A model generated the notes under the pieces. That model saw only the letters and a program-made list of their open reading frames with translations. It did not search any database and was not told the origin of the DNA. A program made the position numbers and the translations under genes. From the NCBI GenBank assembly GCA_030622375.1, contig JAUXGC010000032.1, positions 1 to 10,538 of the forward strand: a DNA stretch of 10,538 bases, written 5' to 3'. Shown in pieces: positions 1 through 5,395 of the stretch; position 1 is the first letter of the stretch, and every line of letters starts with the position of its first letter. This DNA comes from Sulfurovum sp. GTDB taxonomy: Bacteria; Campylobacterota; Campylobacteria; Campylobacterales; Sulfurovaceae.

Positions 1-1
1 A

Positions 2-337
2 GTAAATAAACCAGGTGTTGATAATATAGATAAAGAGAAGATGACACTCTTTGAAGCATTGGCATTTGCCGGAGACCTTACAGACTCTGCAGCGAGAAAT
101 AATATTATTATAGTCTCTCCTAGCAAGATAAAAGGGATGCATATGAGAAAGGTAGATTTGACCAATTTTGATAAAATGAATTATGCTAGTTTAATGTTGA
201 GACCAAATGATATTGTATATGTGCAGCCAAATAATTGGAAAGAGTTTAGAGTGGCATCAGATGATGTAACATCTATTTTTGCAACTGTTGGTAAAATATT
301 GCAACCATTCGTTACATTAAAATATTTAGAAAATTAA
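2..337 (+). CDS. Polysaccharide export protein (Wza/SLBB type), C-terminal part
   Basis: The 5' part lies outside the window; the frame is open from base 2 and stops with TAA at 335-337. The visible ~111 residues carry the pattern of the second soluble (SLBB-like) domain of outer-membrane polysaccharide export proteins: a KPG turn, then MTLFEALAFAGDLTDSA, a short strand ending in a basic stretch, VDLTNFDKMNYASLMLRPND, and IVYVQP. In the Wza family this domain forms part of the periplasmic ring of the channel that carries capsular or exopolysaccharide across the outer membrane. A hydrophobic tail (IFATVGKILQPFVTLKYLEN) follows, as expected for the C-terminal membrane helix. The next gene, a polyprenyl-phosphate sugar transferase, starts 9 bp downstream and supports a polysaccharide locus. 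The in-frame ATG at 41 is internal to the domain and is not the real start. The family call is firm; the polysaccharide exported is unknown. Confidence 0.8.
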   Translation, partial: VNKPGVDNIDKEKMTLFEALAFAGDLTDSAARNNIIIVSPSKIKGMHMRKVDLTNFDKMNYASLMLRPNDIVYVQPNNWKEFRVASDDVTSIFATVGKILQPFVTLKYLEN

Positions 338-346
338 TAGTACATT

Positions 347-1354
347 GTGTATTTAGAATTTTTTATTATATTTCTATTGTCGCTCTTTTTAATATTTGTT
401 ATTAGGAACAACGCTTGTAAAATTGGTTTACTAGATATCCCAAATAGCAGAAGTACTCACCTTAAGCACACTCCAAAAGGTGCAGGAGTAGGATTTTATA
501 TCGCTACAGTACTTGTGGTACTTGTTTTTAACCATACATTTGTAATGATGCATAGTTGGATTTTTATCTCAGTATTTTTAGTATTTGTGGTAGGGGTTTT
601 GGATGATTATTATGATATTCCTGCTAGGATAAAATTTTTTATTTTGATCCTCTCTTCAATCTTTTTTCTCTTTGATAATATGCTTATTTCTCATTTGGGT
701 ACTTTTTTTGGTGTGACACTTCAGCTAGAATGGTTTGCCCTCCCTTTTACTATATTTGCTGTAGTAGGATTTACTAACGCACTAAATTTTATTGATGGGA
801 TTGATGGTTTGGCAGCAACTATTAGCATAATTATTTTGGGTACCTTTTTTACCGTAGGATACCTTCATAATGATCTTTTTATAATGTATGTTTCGGGTGC
901 ATTTATCTCAACACTTTTAGCTTTTCTTGTTTATAATTGGTCTCCTGCCTCTATATTTATGGGAGATAGTGGCTCTTTGACACTTGGATTTGTTATCTCC
1001 ATACTTGCTATTAAGTCTTTAGAGTATCTTCCTGCTGTTAGTGTACTTTTTATTGTTGCAATTCCTGTTTTAGATACATTTACGGTTATGATGCATCGTA
1101 AACTTAATGGGCAATCAATGTTTTCTGCAGATAAGTGCCATATGCACCATATATTTAATGATTTTTTTTCAGGAGACAACCAAAAAACAGTGGGTTTTTT
1201 AGGGCTATTTCAGTTGATTTACTCTTCTATAGGATTACTTCAAGTCCATGAAGGTGTAGATGATGGTTTATTGTTGTTACTCTTTTTGTTTAATGTAGCT
1301 CTTTTTTACCTTGTTCTTTCAACTATGATAAAAAAGCAAAATAGAAAGTGTTAA
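347..1354 (+). CDS. WecA/MraY-family undecaprenyl-phosphate sugar-1-phosphate transferase
   Basis: This 335-residue polytopic membrane protein belongs to glycosyltransferase family 4 (WecA, WbpL, TagO). Such enzymes transfer a sugar-1-phosphate, often GlcNAc-1-P or a related HexNAc-1-P, from a UDP-sugar to undecaprenyl phosphate and so start a surface glycan. Family motifs are in order: LLDIPNSRSTHLKHTPKGAG (28-47), the acidic DDYYD (86-90), NALNFIDGIDG (144-154), the FMGDSGS loop (204-210) and the HMHH loop (265-268). About ten hydrophobic segments fit the fold, and the length is normal for WecA-type enzymes. The start is GTG at 347; the upstream frame has a stop at 338-340 and only a rare ATT between. 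No convincing Shine-Dalgarno is visible, so translation may be coupled to the export gene ending 9 bp before. The donor sugar cannot be read from sequence, so no symbol is given. Confidence 0.9.
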   Translation: MYLEFFIIFLLSLFLIFVIRNNACKIGLLDIPNSRSTHLKHTPKGAGVGFYIATVLVVLVFNHTFVMMHSWIFISVFLVFVVGVLDDYYDIPARIKFFILILSSIFFLFDNMLISHLGTFFGVTLQLEWFALPFTIFAVVGFTNALNFIDGIDGLAATISIIILGTFFTVGYLHNDLFIMYVSGAFISTLLAFLVYNWSPASIFMGDSGSLTLGFVISILAIKSLEYLPAVSVLFIVAIPVLDTFTVMMHRKLNGQSMFSADKCHMHHIFNDFFSGDNQKTVGFLGLFQLIYSSIGLLQVHEGVDDGLLLLLFLFNVALFYLVLSTMIKKQNRKC

Positions 1355-1418
1355 TGTAGGACACATCTAATATAAATGATGGACATAATCATTAGTGTAA
1401 TTACGGTATTATATATTA

Positions 1419-1445
1419 TCGTGATTGACATTCTATAAATCACGA
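1419..1445. repeat. Perfect 8-bp inverted repeat, possible operator
   Basis: TCGTGATT at 1419-1426 is matched exactly by AATCACGA at 1438-1445, with an 11-base spacer. The arm centres are about 19 bp apart, near two helical turns. The left arm overlaps a TTGACA at 1425-1430, so a dimeric regulator bound here could control that promoter. No U-tract follows on either strand, which argues against a terminator for the upstream gene. The spacing differs from a CRP/FNR site. The regulator is unknown. Confidence 0.4.
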
Positions 1446-1454
1446 AAGTAAATA
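1425..1454 (+). promoter_or_regulatory. Possible promoter for the small secreted protein gene
   Basis: A consensus -35 box TTGACA (1425-1430) is followed after 18 bp by TAAATA (1449-1454), a weak -10 box in an A/T-rich stretch. Transcription would start near 1460 and give a leader of about 65 bases before the ATG at 1527. The 172-bp gap after the preceding gene supports a separate promoter. The -10 box is poor and its exact position is uncertain. Confidence 0.35.
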
Positions 1455-1460
1455 ATACGT

Positions 1461-1526
1461 GCCTCTAAAGAAGGTCTGTTTGGGGAGAGAATATTCCTCC
1501 TTTAAAAAATATTAAGGATAATAAAA
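1461..1526 (+). promoter_or_regulatory. mRNA leader with ribosome binding site and alternative pairings
   Basis: The Shine-Dalgarno AAGGA (1514-1518) lies 8 bases before the ATG at 1527. TCCTT at 1498-1502 is its exact complement across an 11-base A/T loop, so the site could be hidden. The same C-rich segment, CCTCCTTT (1496-1503), can instead pair with AAAGAAGG (1467-1474) at 7 of 8 positions, or by four bases (1497-1500) with GGAG (1484-1487). These options exclude the Shine-Dalgarno hairpin. The pairing is seen by eye; regulation is inference. Confidence 0.35.
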
Positions 1527-1928
1527 ATGAAAAAAATAATACTTATTTCTATAGTAGCAGCATCAGCACTTTTTGCAGAAGCAGTAACAGATGTAGTCAA
1601 AGATGTGCTAGTGTCGGAAGCAAAAACTCAAGCCAAAGAAGCAATAGTAAAACAAGTAGTGGGCAGTGATGCTGCAAAACAAGCTGTAGTTAAAGAGATA
1701 GTAGACAAAGTAGTAGCAAAAGAAAGTGTGACAGATACTGTTAAAGAAGCTATTATCGACAAAGTAGTAAACAGCGAAGAAAATAGTTTGGTTGAAAAGG
1801 TAAAAGGTGCTATTACAGGCGTGGCAACTGATGATGAGATAGTCAATAAAGTAGTAGAAAAAGCAGTAGGTTCAGATACACTTAAACAAACAGTAGCTAA
1901 AGAGGTCATTAACTCTGTAGTAAAATAG
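1527..1928 (+). CDS. Small secreted valine/lysine-rich helical protein, function unknown
   Basis: I do not recognise this 133-residue protein. It begins with a typical signal peptide (two lysines, a hydrophobic core, likely cleavage after ALFA at residue 17), so the rest should be exported to the periplasm or beyond. The mature part is very unusual: it contains no Phe, Tyr, Trp, Pro, Cys, His, Arg or Met, and about a quarter of it is Val. Paired hydrophobic residues recur every four positions (for example 54/55, 58/59, 62/63 and 105/106, 109/110, 113/114), with Lys, Glu and Asp between, which predicts long amphipathic helices. An internal repeat aligns residues 44-63 with 113-132, sharing VGSD, KQ and KE. 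The ATG has a good Shine-Dalgarno (AAGGA, 1514-1518). The gene appears to be transcribed alone, between a possible promoter and the hairpin at 1935-1957. Nearby polysaccharide genes hint at a surface role, but this is only a guess. Confidence 0.75.
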   Translation: MKKIILISIVAASALFAEAVTDVVKDVLVSEAKTQAKEAIVKQVVGSDAAKQAVVKEIVDKVVAKESVTDTVKEAIIDKVVNSEENSLVEKVKGAITGVATDDEIVNKVVEKAVGSDTLKQTVAKEVINSVVK

Positions 1929-1934
1929 TTAGAG

Positions 1935-1957
1935 AGTGTAGCAGACTCTGCTACACT
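1935..1957. terminator. Convergent-gene hairpin, likely bidirectional terminator
   Basis: AGTGTAGCAG (1935-1944) pairs perfectly with CTGCTACACT (1948-1957) around a 3-base loop, giving a 10-bp stem. It lies just after the TAG of the + strand gene (1926-1928). It also contains the stop codon of the - strand cysteine-rich gene (1951-1953). Neither side has an immediate long U-run: on the + strand CCCTTTT comes about 11 bases later, and on the - strand the flank is only loosely T-rich. Termination in both directions is likely from position and stem strength, but the element is not a textbook rho-independent terminator. Confidence 0.65.
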
Positions 1958-2376
1958 GTATGACACACCCTTTTCATTATCTCAAACCAATCCCTAGAAA
2001 AAAACTTTTTGATATACATTTCATTATGTGGAACTGTGCAAGCTGAACAGTTTTGGTGAATGGCATCATTATGCTCAAATCTAGCTCCATCTTTAGAGTT
2101 TATGTCGCAATAACTAAAAAGCGTCTTTTTCTCCTCTTTTTTAAACCCTTTATCGTCAAATCTAAAATTTGGACAAGCACAAAGATAACAGTTAAGATTT
2201 TCTATATCATGACACTTTTTGTTATCTTTGTATAGAGGGCAAAAAGAGGGTTCTTTTTTAACCATATTTTCAAAACGAAAGTATTTGATAATTTCTTCAT
2301 CACTTAAATTGCTCAGTTTTTCTATAATCTTTTTGTGTTTTTCTCCATGTGTTTTAAACCATTCACTGTAACTCAT
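1951..2376 (-). CDS. Cysteine-rich small-domain protein (PF04071/COG2158-like) of the cobamide operon
   Basis: This 141-residue soluble protein has nine cysteines. The core resembles the cysteine-rich small domain (zf-like, PF04071/COG2158, from memory): FCPLYKDNKKCHD (45-57), LNCYLCACPNF (61-71), a lone C90, then NCSACTVPH (109-117). The spacing C46-x8-C55H-x7-C63-x2-C66-x-C68 and the later C-x2-C with a histidine suggest a Zn or Fe-S site. A helical, charged stretch of about 40 residues precedes the core. The ATG at 2376 has a strong GAGG six bases upstream (2383-2386), and the gene overlaps cobC by 14 bp. It is the last gene of the cobamide operon; its stop lies inside the convergent hairpin. 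Similar cysteine-rich modules occur near cobamide genes and, as I recall, as a C-terminal extension of Methanosarcina CobD. The molecular function is unknown. Metal binding is likely; a cobamide role is inferred from position. Confidence 0.8.
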   Translation of the reverse strand: MSYSEWFKTHGEKHKKIIEKLSNLSDEEIIKYFRFENMVKKEPSFCPLYKDNKKCHDIENLNCYLCACPNFRFDDKGFKKEEKKTLFSYCDINSKDGARFEHNDAIHQNCSACTVPHNEMYIKKFFSRDWFEIMKRVCHTV

Positions 2377-2881
2377 AAGGTACCTCTATATACTCTAAAT
2401 AGTCAATTTTTTTTCTGGGTTGTTTTAAGATTTTTAACATACTCTCAATGGTGCCGGCATGTGCACAGACGAGTATCTCTTTATCATAAGGTAGTGTAGC
2501 TAAAAAGTCTTCTATCCGATTCATAAATGTTTGCTGACTCTCTTCACATATGTAATTGTGCCAAGTGGTTTCATTTTCTAAATATTTACTGTCAAAACTC
2601 TCAAGTTTTTCAATTTCATCAAAAGATTTACCCTCTATTTCGTCTCTGAATTTAACTTCTCTTAGTCGTGTATCGGTTATAAATGTTCTGTTTAGTCTCT
2701 CCAAGGTTTGTTTGCATCGTTTTAAATCTGAAGAGAAGATAGAGTCAAATACCTTGTCTCTAATAAGTTTAATTTTGCTTTCATTAAACAAATTTGCATC
2801 TATAGATATATCACTCCAACCATTATATCTATGGTAGTATGGCATGGGTAGGGGAGCATGTCGAAGAAGGGTTAATGCCAT
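2363..2881 (-). CDS. cobC: Alpha-ribazole phosphatase / adenosylcobalamin 5'-phosphate phosphatase CobC (histidine phosphatase family)
   Basis: This 172-residue protein belongs to the histidine phosphatase (phosphoglycerate-mutase-like) family. It carries LLRHAPLP with the nucleophile His8, NGWSDISID, SSDLKRCKQT (second Arg, R55), the acidic REVKFRDEIEG region (74-84) and CAHAGTI with the second catalytic His141. The first motif is RHA rather than the usual RHG. Within this operon the role is removal of the 5'-phosphate from alpha-ribazole phosphate or from the finished cobamide phosphate, the last step of nucleotide-loop assembly in the cytoplasm. It is somewhat shorter than the ~200-residue Salmonella CobC. 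The ATG at 2881 overlaps the end of cobS by 10 bp and has no clear Shine-Dalgarno, so translation is probably coupled to cobS. Family members act on many phosphates; the specific assignment depends on the operon. Confidence 0.85.
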   Translation of the reverse strand: MALTLLRHAPLPMPYYHRYNGWSDISIDANLFNESKIKLIRDKVFDSIFSSDLKRCKQTLERLNRTFITDTRLREVKFRDEIEGKSFDEIEKLESFDSKYLENETTWHNYICEESQQTFMNRIEDFLATLPYDKEILVCAHAGTIESMLKILKQPRKKIDYLEYIEVPYELQ

Positions 2882-3612
2882 AGTGCAACACTTAAAAAGA
2901 GTATAACTTCTATGACTTCTAGAGTAGCCCCAAGAACATCACCGTTGATAAACCCTAAAGCTCTTTTTATCAATATTGAGACAATAAACCCTAAAGCTAA
3001 ACCCAAAAGAAGTAAAGGTATGAATTTGGCGGTAAGTATGGTGCCTATAAGAGTAAAAATAATAAATGTAATAATTATATACTTACCATTTAAATCCTCT
3101 TTTAGTTGTGTGATAAATGATGATTTGAAAGTGTCTGTTTTTATGAGTATCAAAATAGATAAACGACTGATGATGAGTATAGATATAAACTCTACAAAAA
3201 GATGTTGAGTTAAAAGGATGACTATGCCACTCACCTTGAGTAAAACAATGGCTATACCGTACAGCACTCCCATGGACCCAACTGTGGCATCTTTTATGAT
3301 GCTGTAAGCATCTTTGTTTGAGTGGGAAGCGTATATGGCATCAGCTACATCCATAACCGCTTCAGTATGGATAAAGCCATAGAGTAACATATATGCAATA
3401 GCACTTATGGTGGCTCCATACCATGCAGGTATTGAGAGTAGAGAGTAGAGAGTAATAGTCAAGAGACCCAAAACAAATCCTACTAAAGGAAGAAAGAGAG
3501 GCATAAGCCCTAACACTTCTTTTTTAGATAAATCTTCTGTAGTCTTAAAGGGAACAGGAAGTATGGAAAAGTATGAAAAGGTCAATTTTAAAGCTATATA
3601 AAGGTGGTGCAT
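2872..3612 (-). CDS. cobS: Adenosylcobinamide-GDP ribazoletransferase CobS (cobalamin synthase)
   Basis: CobS joins AdoCbi-GDP to alpha-ribazole (phosphate), the step that closes the nucleotide loop, at the cytoplasmic membrane. This 246-residue protein has the family layout: FSYFSILPVP (12-21), LPLVGFVLGLL (41-51), an Asp-containing motif in HTEAVMDVADAIYASHS (82-98), IIKDATVGSMGVL (105-117) and GFINGDVLGATLEVIE (220-235), within about six or seven membrane segments. The usual H-L-D-G first motif is HTEA here, while the later D..D pair is kept. The length is normal. The ATG at 3612 has GGAG eight bases upstream (3621-3624) and overlaps the end of cobD by 19 bp. It is followed by cobC with a 10-bp overlap, so the two final reactions are made together. 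A run of three 7-bp repeats lies in the coding sequence (3434-3454). Confidence 0.93.
   Translation of the reverse strand: MHHLYIALKLTFSYFSILPVPFKTTEDLSKKEVLGLMPLFLPLVGFVLGLLTITLYSLLSIPAWYGATISAIAYMLLYGFIHTEAVMDVADAIYASHSNKDAYSIIKDATVGSMGVLYGIAIVLLKVSGIVILLTQHLFVEFISILIISRLSILILIKTDTFKSSFITQLKEDLNGKYIIITFIIFTLIGTILTAKFIPLLLLGLALGFIVSILIKRALGFINGDVLGATLEVIEVILFLSVALWH
3434..3454. repeat. Three tandem copies of a 7-bp unit inside cobS
   Basis: GAGAGTA is repeated three times without interruption on the + strand, which on the coding strand spells part of residues 53-60 of CobS (a membrane segment, TLYSLLSI). As the unit is not a multiple of three, gain or loss of a copy would shift the frame. 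Three copies is short, and the encoded protein is normal in this copy. Confidence 0.6.
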
Positions 3613-4610
3613 AATGTTCTCTCCAGTATTTTTAATGAAGCCATATCTTTTACGGCAATACGGATATAAGAGTCATTTAGAAAATCAAAGTTTTCGCACT
3701 CTCGGACCATTATTTTGTCTATAGCTAGTTTTTTTTGAAATAACTTGCCATCTATCTGTTTGAGTTTTAGTAAAACAAAATTGGTGTTTGAGGAGTAAAC
3801 TCTCTCTATGTAAGAGCAGTTTTCCAGTATGTCTATTAAGTATTTTTTATTTGTTTTATTTACTATTTCTGATTTACGTGGAAAATCTTTATCTTTGAGT
3901 GCTGCTTGTAAATAGTAGCTGTCAAATTGTGAAATTTTCCAAATAGGCTCTTGCTTTTGAAGCTTTTCAATGGTGTTGACTTGAGAGAGAACAGTACCTA
4001 TTCGGATGCCAGCAGCACCGTAAAACTTAGTCATGGACTTTAAAATATAGAGTTTAGAGTATGTTTTCAAATACTTAATGGCTGATTCAAAAGGAGTAAA
4101 ATCTAAAAATGACTCATCTATGATAATGGTACACTCTTTTTTCATCCACTTTTTCATAAGTTTGTCTATATTATAAAATTTACCATCAGGTGTAGATGGA
4201 TTGACAAAAATGATAAGTGATTTTGGCTCTATGTTGTGCCTACTCTCTTTTAAACGGTTGACAAGACTAATCTTATACCCATTGAGCATTGCAGCTTTTT
4301 TATACTCTGAGTAGAGTGGAGAGTAAAGAGTGCAGTGTTTGAGTTTAAGAAATTTAAACAGTGTATGGATAGCAACACTTCCACCATTAAAAAGTTCTAT
4401 ATTTGAATGATGTACTTTATAGAGTGTAGATATGGCTTTATATAGTGATGAATAGTCGGGGTAAGCAGAGATGTCAATGGTATTAAAATTTATATTCAGT
4501 GTAGGTTTAACAAAGTTGATGTTGGAAGAGAGGTCTATCACTTCATCTTCTCTGCATCCAGTTTTTTGAGCGAAACTTTTAATATCTCCACCATGTCTGT
4601 ATGCTTTCAT
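3594..4610 (-). CDS. cobD: Threonine-phosphate decarboxylase CobD (PLP enzyme)
   Basis: This 338-residue class I/II aminotransferase-fold protein begins AYRHGGDI and continues DLSSNIN (26-32), as CobD proteins do. It carries NGGSVAI (75-81), NPSTPDG (137-143, in place of the more usual NPNNPTG), DESFLDF (165-171), the PLP-binding Lys195 in KSMTKFYGAAGIRIG (191-205) and a C-terminal small domain with SNTNFVLLKL. CobD decarboxylates L-threonine O-3-phosphate to (R)-1-amino-2-propanol phosphate, the linker attached by CbiB. Some relatives, for example in Sulfurospirillum, are reported to act on L-serine phosphate and give nor-cobamides; the sequence alone does not decide. HisC is a related alternative, but the N-terminus and operon favour CobD. 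The ATG at 4610 overlaps the preceding kinase stop by 4 bp (ATGA) and lacks a Shine-Dalgarno, so the two are probably coupled. No C-terminal cysteine-rich extension is present; a separate cysteine-rich protein ends the operon. Confidence 0.9.
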   Translation of the reverse strand: MKAYRHGGDIKSFAQKTGCREDEVIDLSSNINFVKPTLNINFNTIDISAYPDYSSLYKAISTLYKVHHSNIELFNGGSVAIHTLFKFLKLKHCTLYSPLYSEYKKAAMLNGYKISLVNRLKESRHNIEPKSLIIFVNPSTPDGKFYNIDKLMKKWMKKECTIIIDESFLDFTPFESAIKYLKTYSKLYILKSMTKFYGAAGIRIGTVLSQVNTIEKLQKQEPIWKISQFDSYYLQAALKDKDFPRKSEIVNKTNKKYLIDILENCSYIERVYSSNTNFVLLKLKQIDGKLFQKKLAIDKIMVRECENFDFLNDSYIRIAVKDMASLKILERTLCTTFI

Positions 4611-5395
4611 GTAATAGATGCCAATCTTTGCAGTAGCGTATGAGAGTCACGACCCTCTATGTGTCGTGTAGTTGCATAATAGAGTAAGGCATATTTGATA
4701 TAAGATTGAAATATTTCTCGTTTGATATTTGAACCGTAATGTGTTAAAAGAGTTTGTACCTTTGTTTCATTTAAATGCTTGGCTTCAAAGCACCAATCAA
4801 CTACTACTACAGCTAACTCAAAATGAAAATCACCCAAAGAGGCATCACTAAAATCATATACTCCACTGAGTTTTCCTTGTTGAAATACACAATTATCTAG
4901 AAACAGATCACCATGTATAACCCCTTCATTTTTAAGTGTTATCTCTATGGTATTAAAATAATCAAGTAGGGTTTCGTTTTGCGTTAAGTCTATAAGCTTT
5001 TTGAGATGTTTTTTCGTGAATACTTGTTGATTTGTTGAATTTAAATGTTGACTTTGTGAATGAAATATCTTTAAAAAAATTGCAATTTGTTCTATCTCTT
5101 CAATAGTAGGATTGGTAAGACTCTCTCCTTGTATTTGGGTATATATGAGAACTGGATGCCCATCTATGGTAAACCTATCTACAAGTTTGGCTATAGGTAC
5201 GTTATGGATACTGTTTAGTAGAAGTGCCTCGTTGTCTATTTGACTTAAGCTAGTCTCTTTTTCAAAGAGTTTAAGTACGTAAGAGTGACCAAGAAGATAT
5301 ACGCTTGACATTACTCCATGCAGAGTGGGTATGAGTCTATAGGATTGGTATTTGATTGGTAATTGAGATGGAGTGATAGTGGTTTTTACACCCAT
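4607..5395 (-). CDS. Protein-kinase-fold (APH/homoserine kinase II-like) small-molecule kinase, candidate L-threonine kinase for cobamide synthesis
   Basis: This 262-residue protein has the aminoglycoside phosphotransferase/choline kinase fold (as in COG2334-type kinases). Visible elements are a nucleotide-loop region GVMSSVYLL (27-35), Lys42 in YVLKLFE, Glu56, a hinge-like VLIYTQIQGESL (82-93), the catalytic loop HGDLFLDN (161-168, Asp163 and Asn168) and the metal-binding Asp181 in VYDFSDA (179-185), followed by ELAVVVVDWCFEA. It is therefore likely active. It sits between cbiB (10-bp overlap) and cobD (4-bp overlap), exactly where supply of L-threonine phosphate is needed, and no PduX-like GHMP kinase is visible in the window. 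I infer an L-threonine kinase, or an L-serine, aminopropanol or ethanolamine kinase. The family is broad, and antibiotic phosphorylation seems unlikely in this context. The ATG at 5395 follows AGGAA at a good distance. Family call firm; substrate inferred. Confidence 0.8.
   Translation of the reverse strand: MGVKTTITPSQLPIKYQSYRLIPTLHGVMSSVYLLGHSYVLKLFEKETSLSQIDNEALLLNSIHNVPIAKLVDRFTIDGHPVLIYTQIQGESLTNPTIEEIEQIAIFLKIFHSQSQHLNSTNQQVFTKKHLKKLIDLTQNETLLDYFNTIEITLKNEGVIHGDLFLDNCVFQQGKLSGVYDFSDASLGDFHFELAVVVVDWCFEAKHLNETKVQTLLTHYGSNIKREIFQSYIKYALLYYATTRHIEGRDSHTLLQRLASIT

Noticed and set aside
1162..1169. T8 tract in the WecA-family gene, with similar T8 tracts at 6181-6188 (cbiB) and 6360-6367 (cobQ), as possible phase-variable sites
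   Set aside because: Eight-base A/T runs are common in AT-rich genomes, all frames are intact, and phase variation in this group mostly uses longer G/C tracts.
1375..1393. AATGAT/ATCATT hairpin just after the WecA-family gene as a terminator
   Set aside because: Only six mostly A/T pairs with a 7-base loop and no U-tract; too weak to call.
1628..1966. Open frame of 112 codons on the - strand opposite the secreted protein gene
   Set aside because: Its Ser/Thr-rich translation is a reflection of the repetitive valine/lysine codons on the other strand; the + strand frame has a signal peptide and a Shine-Dalgarno.
4607..5395. Aminoglycoside resistance gene
   Set aside because: The fold matches, but the overlaps with cbiB and cobD show a metabolic kinase; there are no mobile-element signs nearby.
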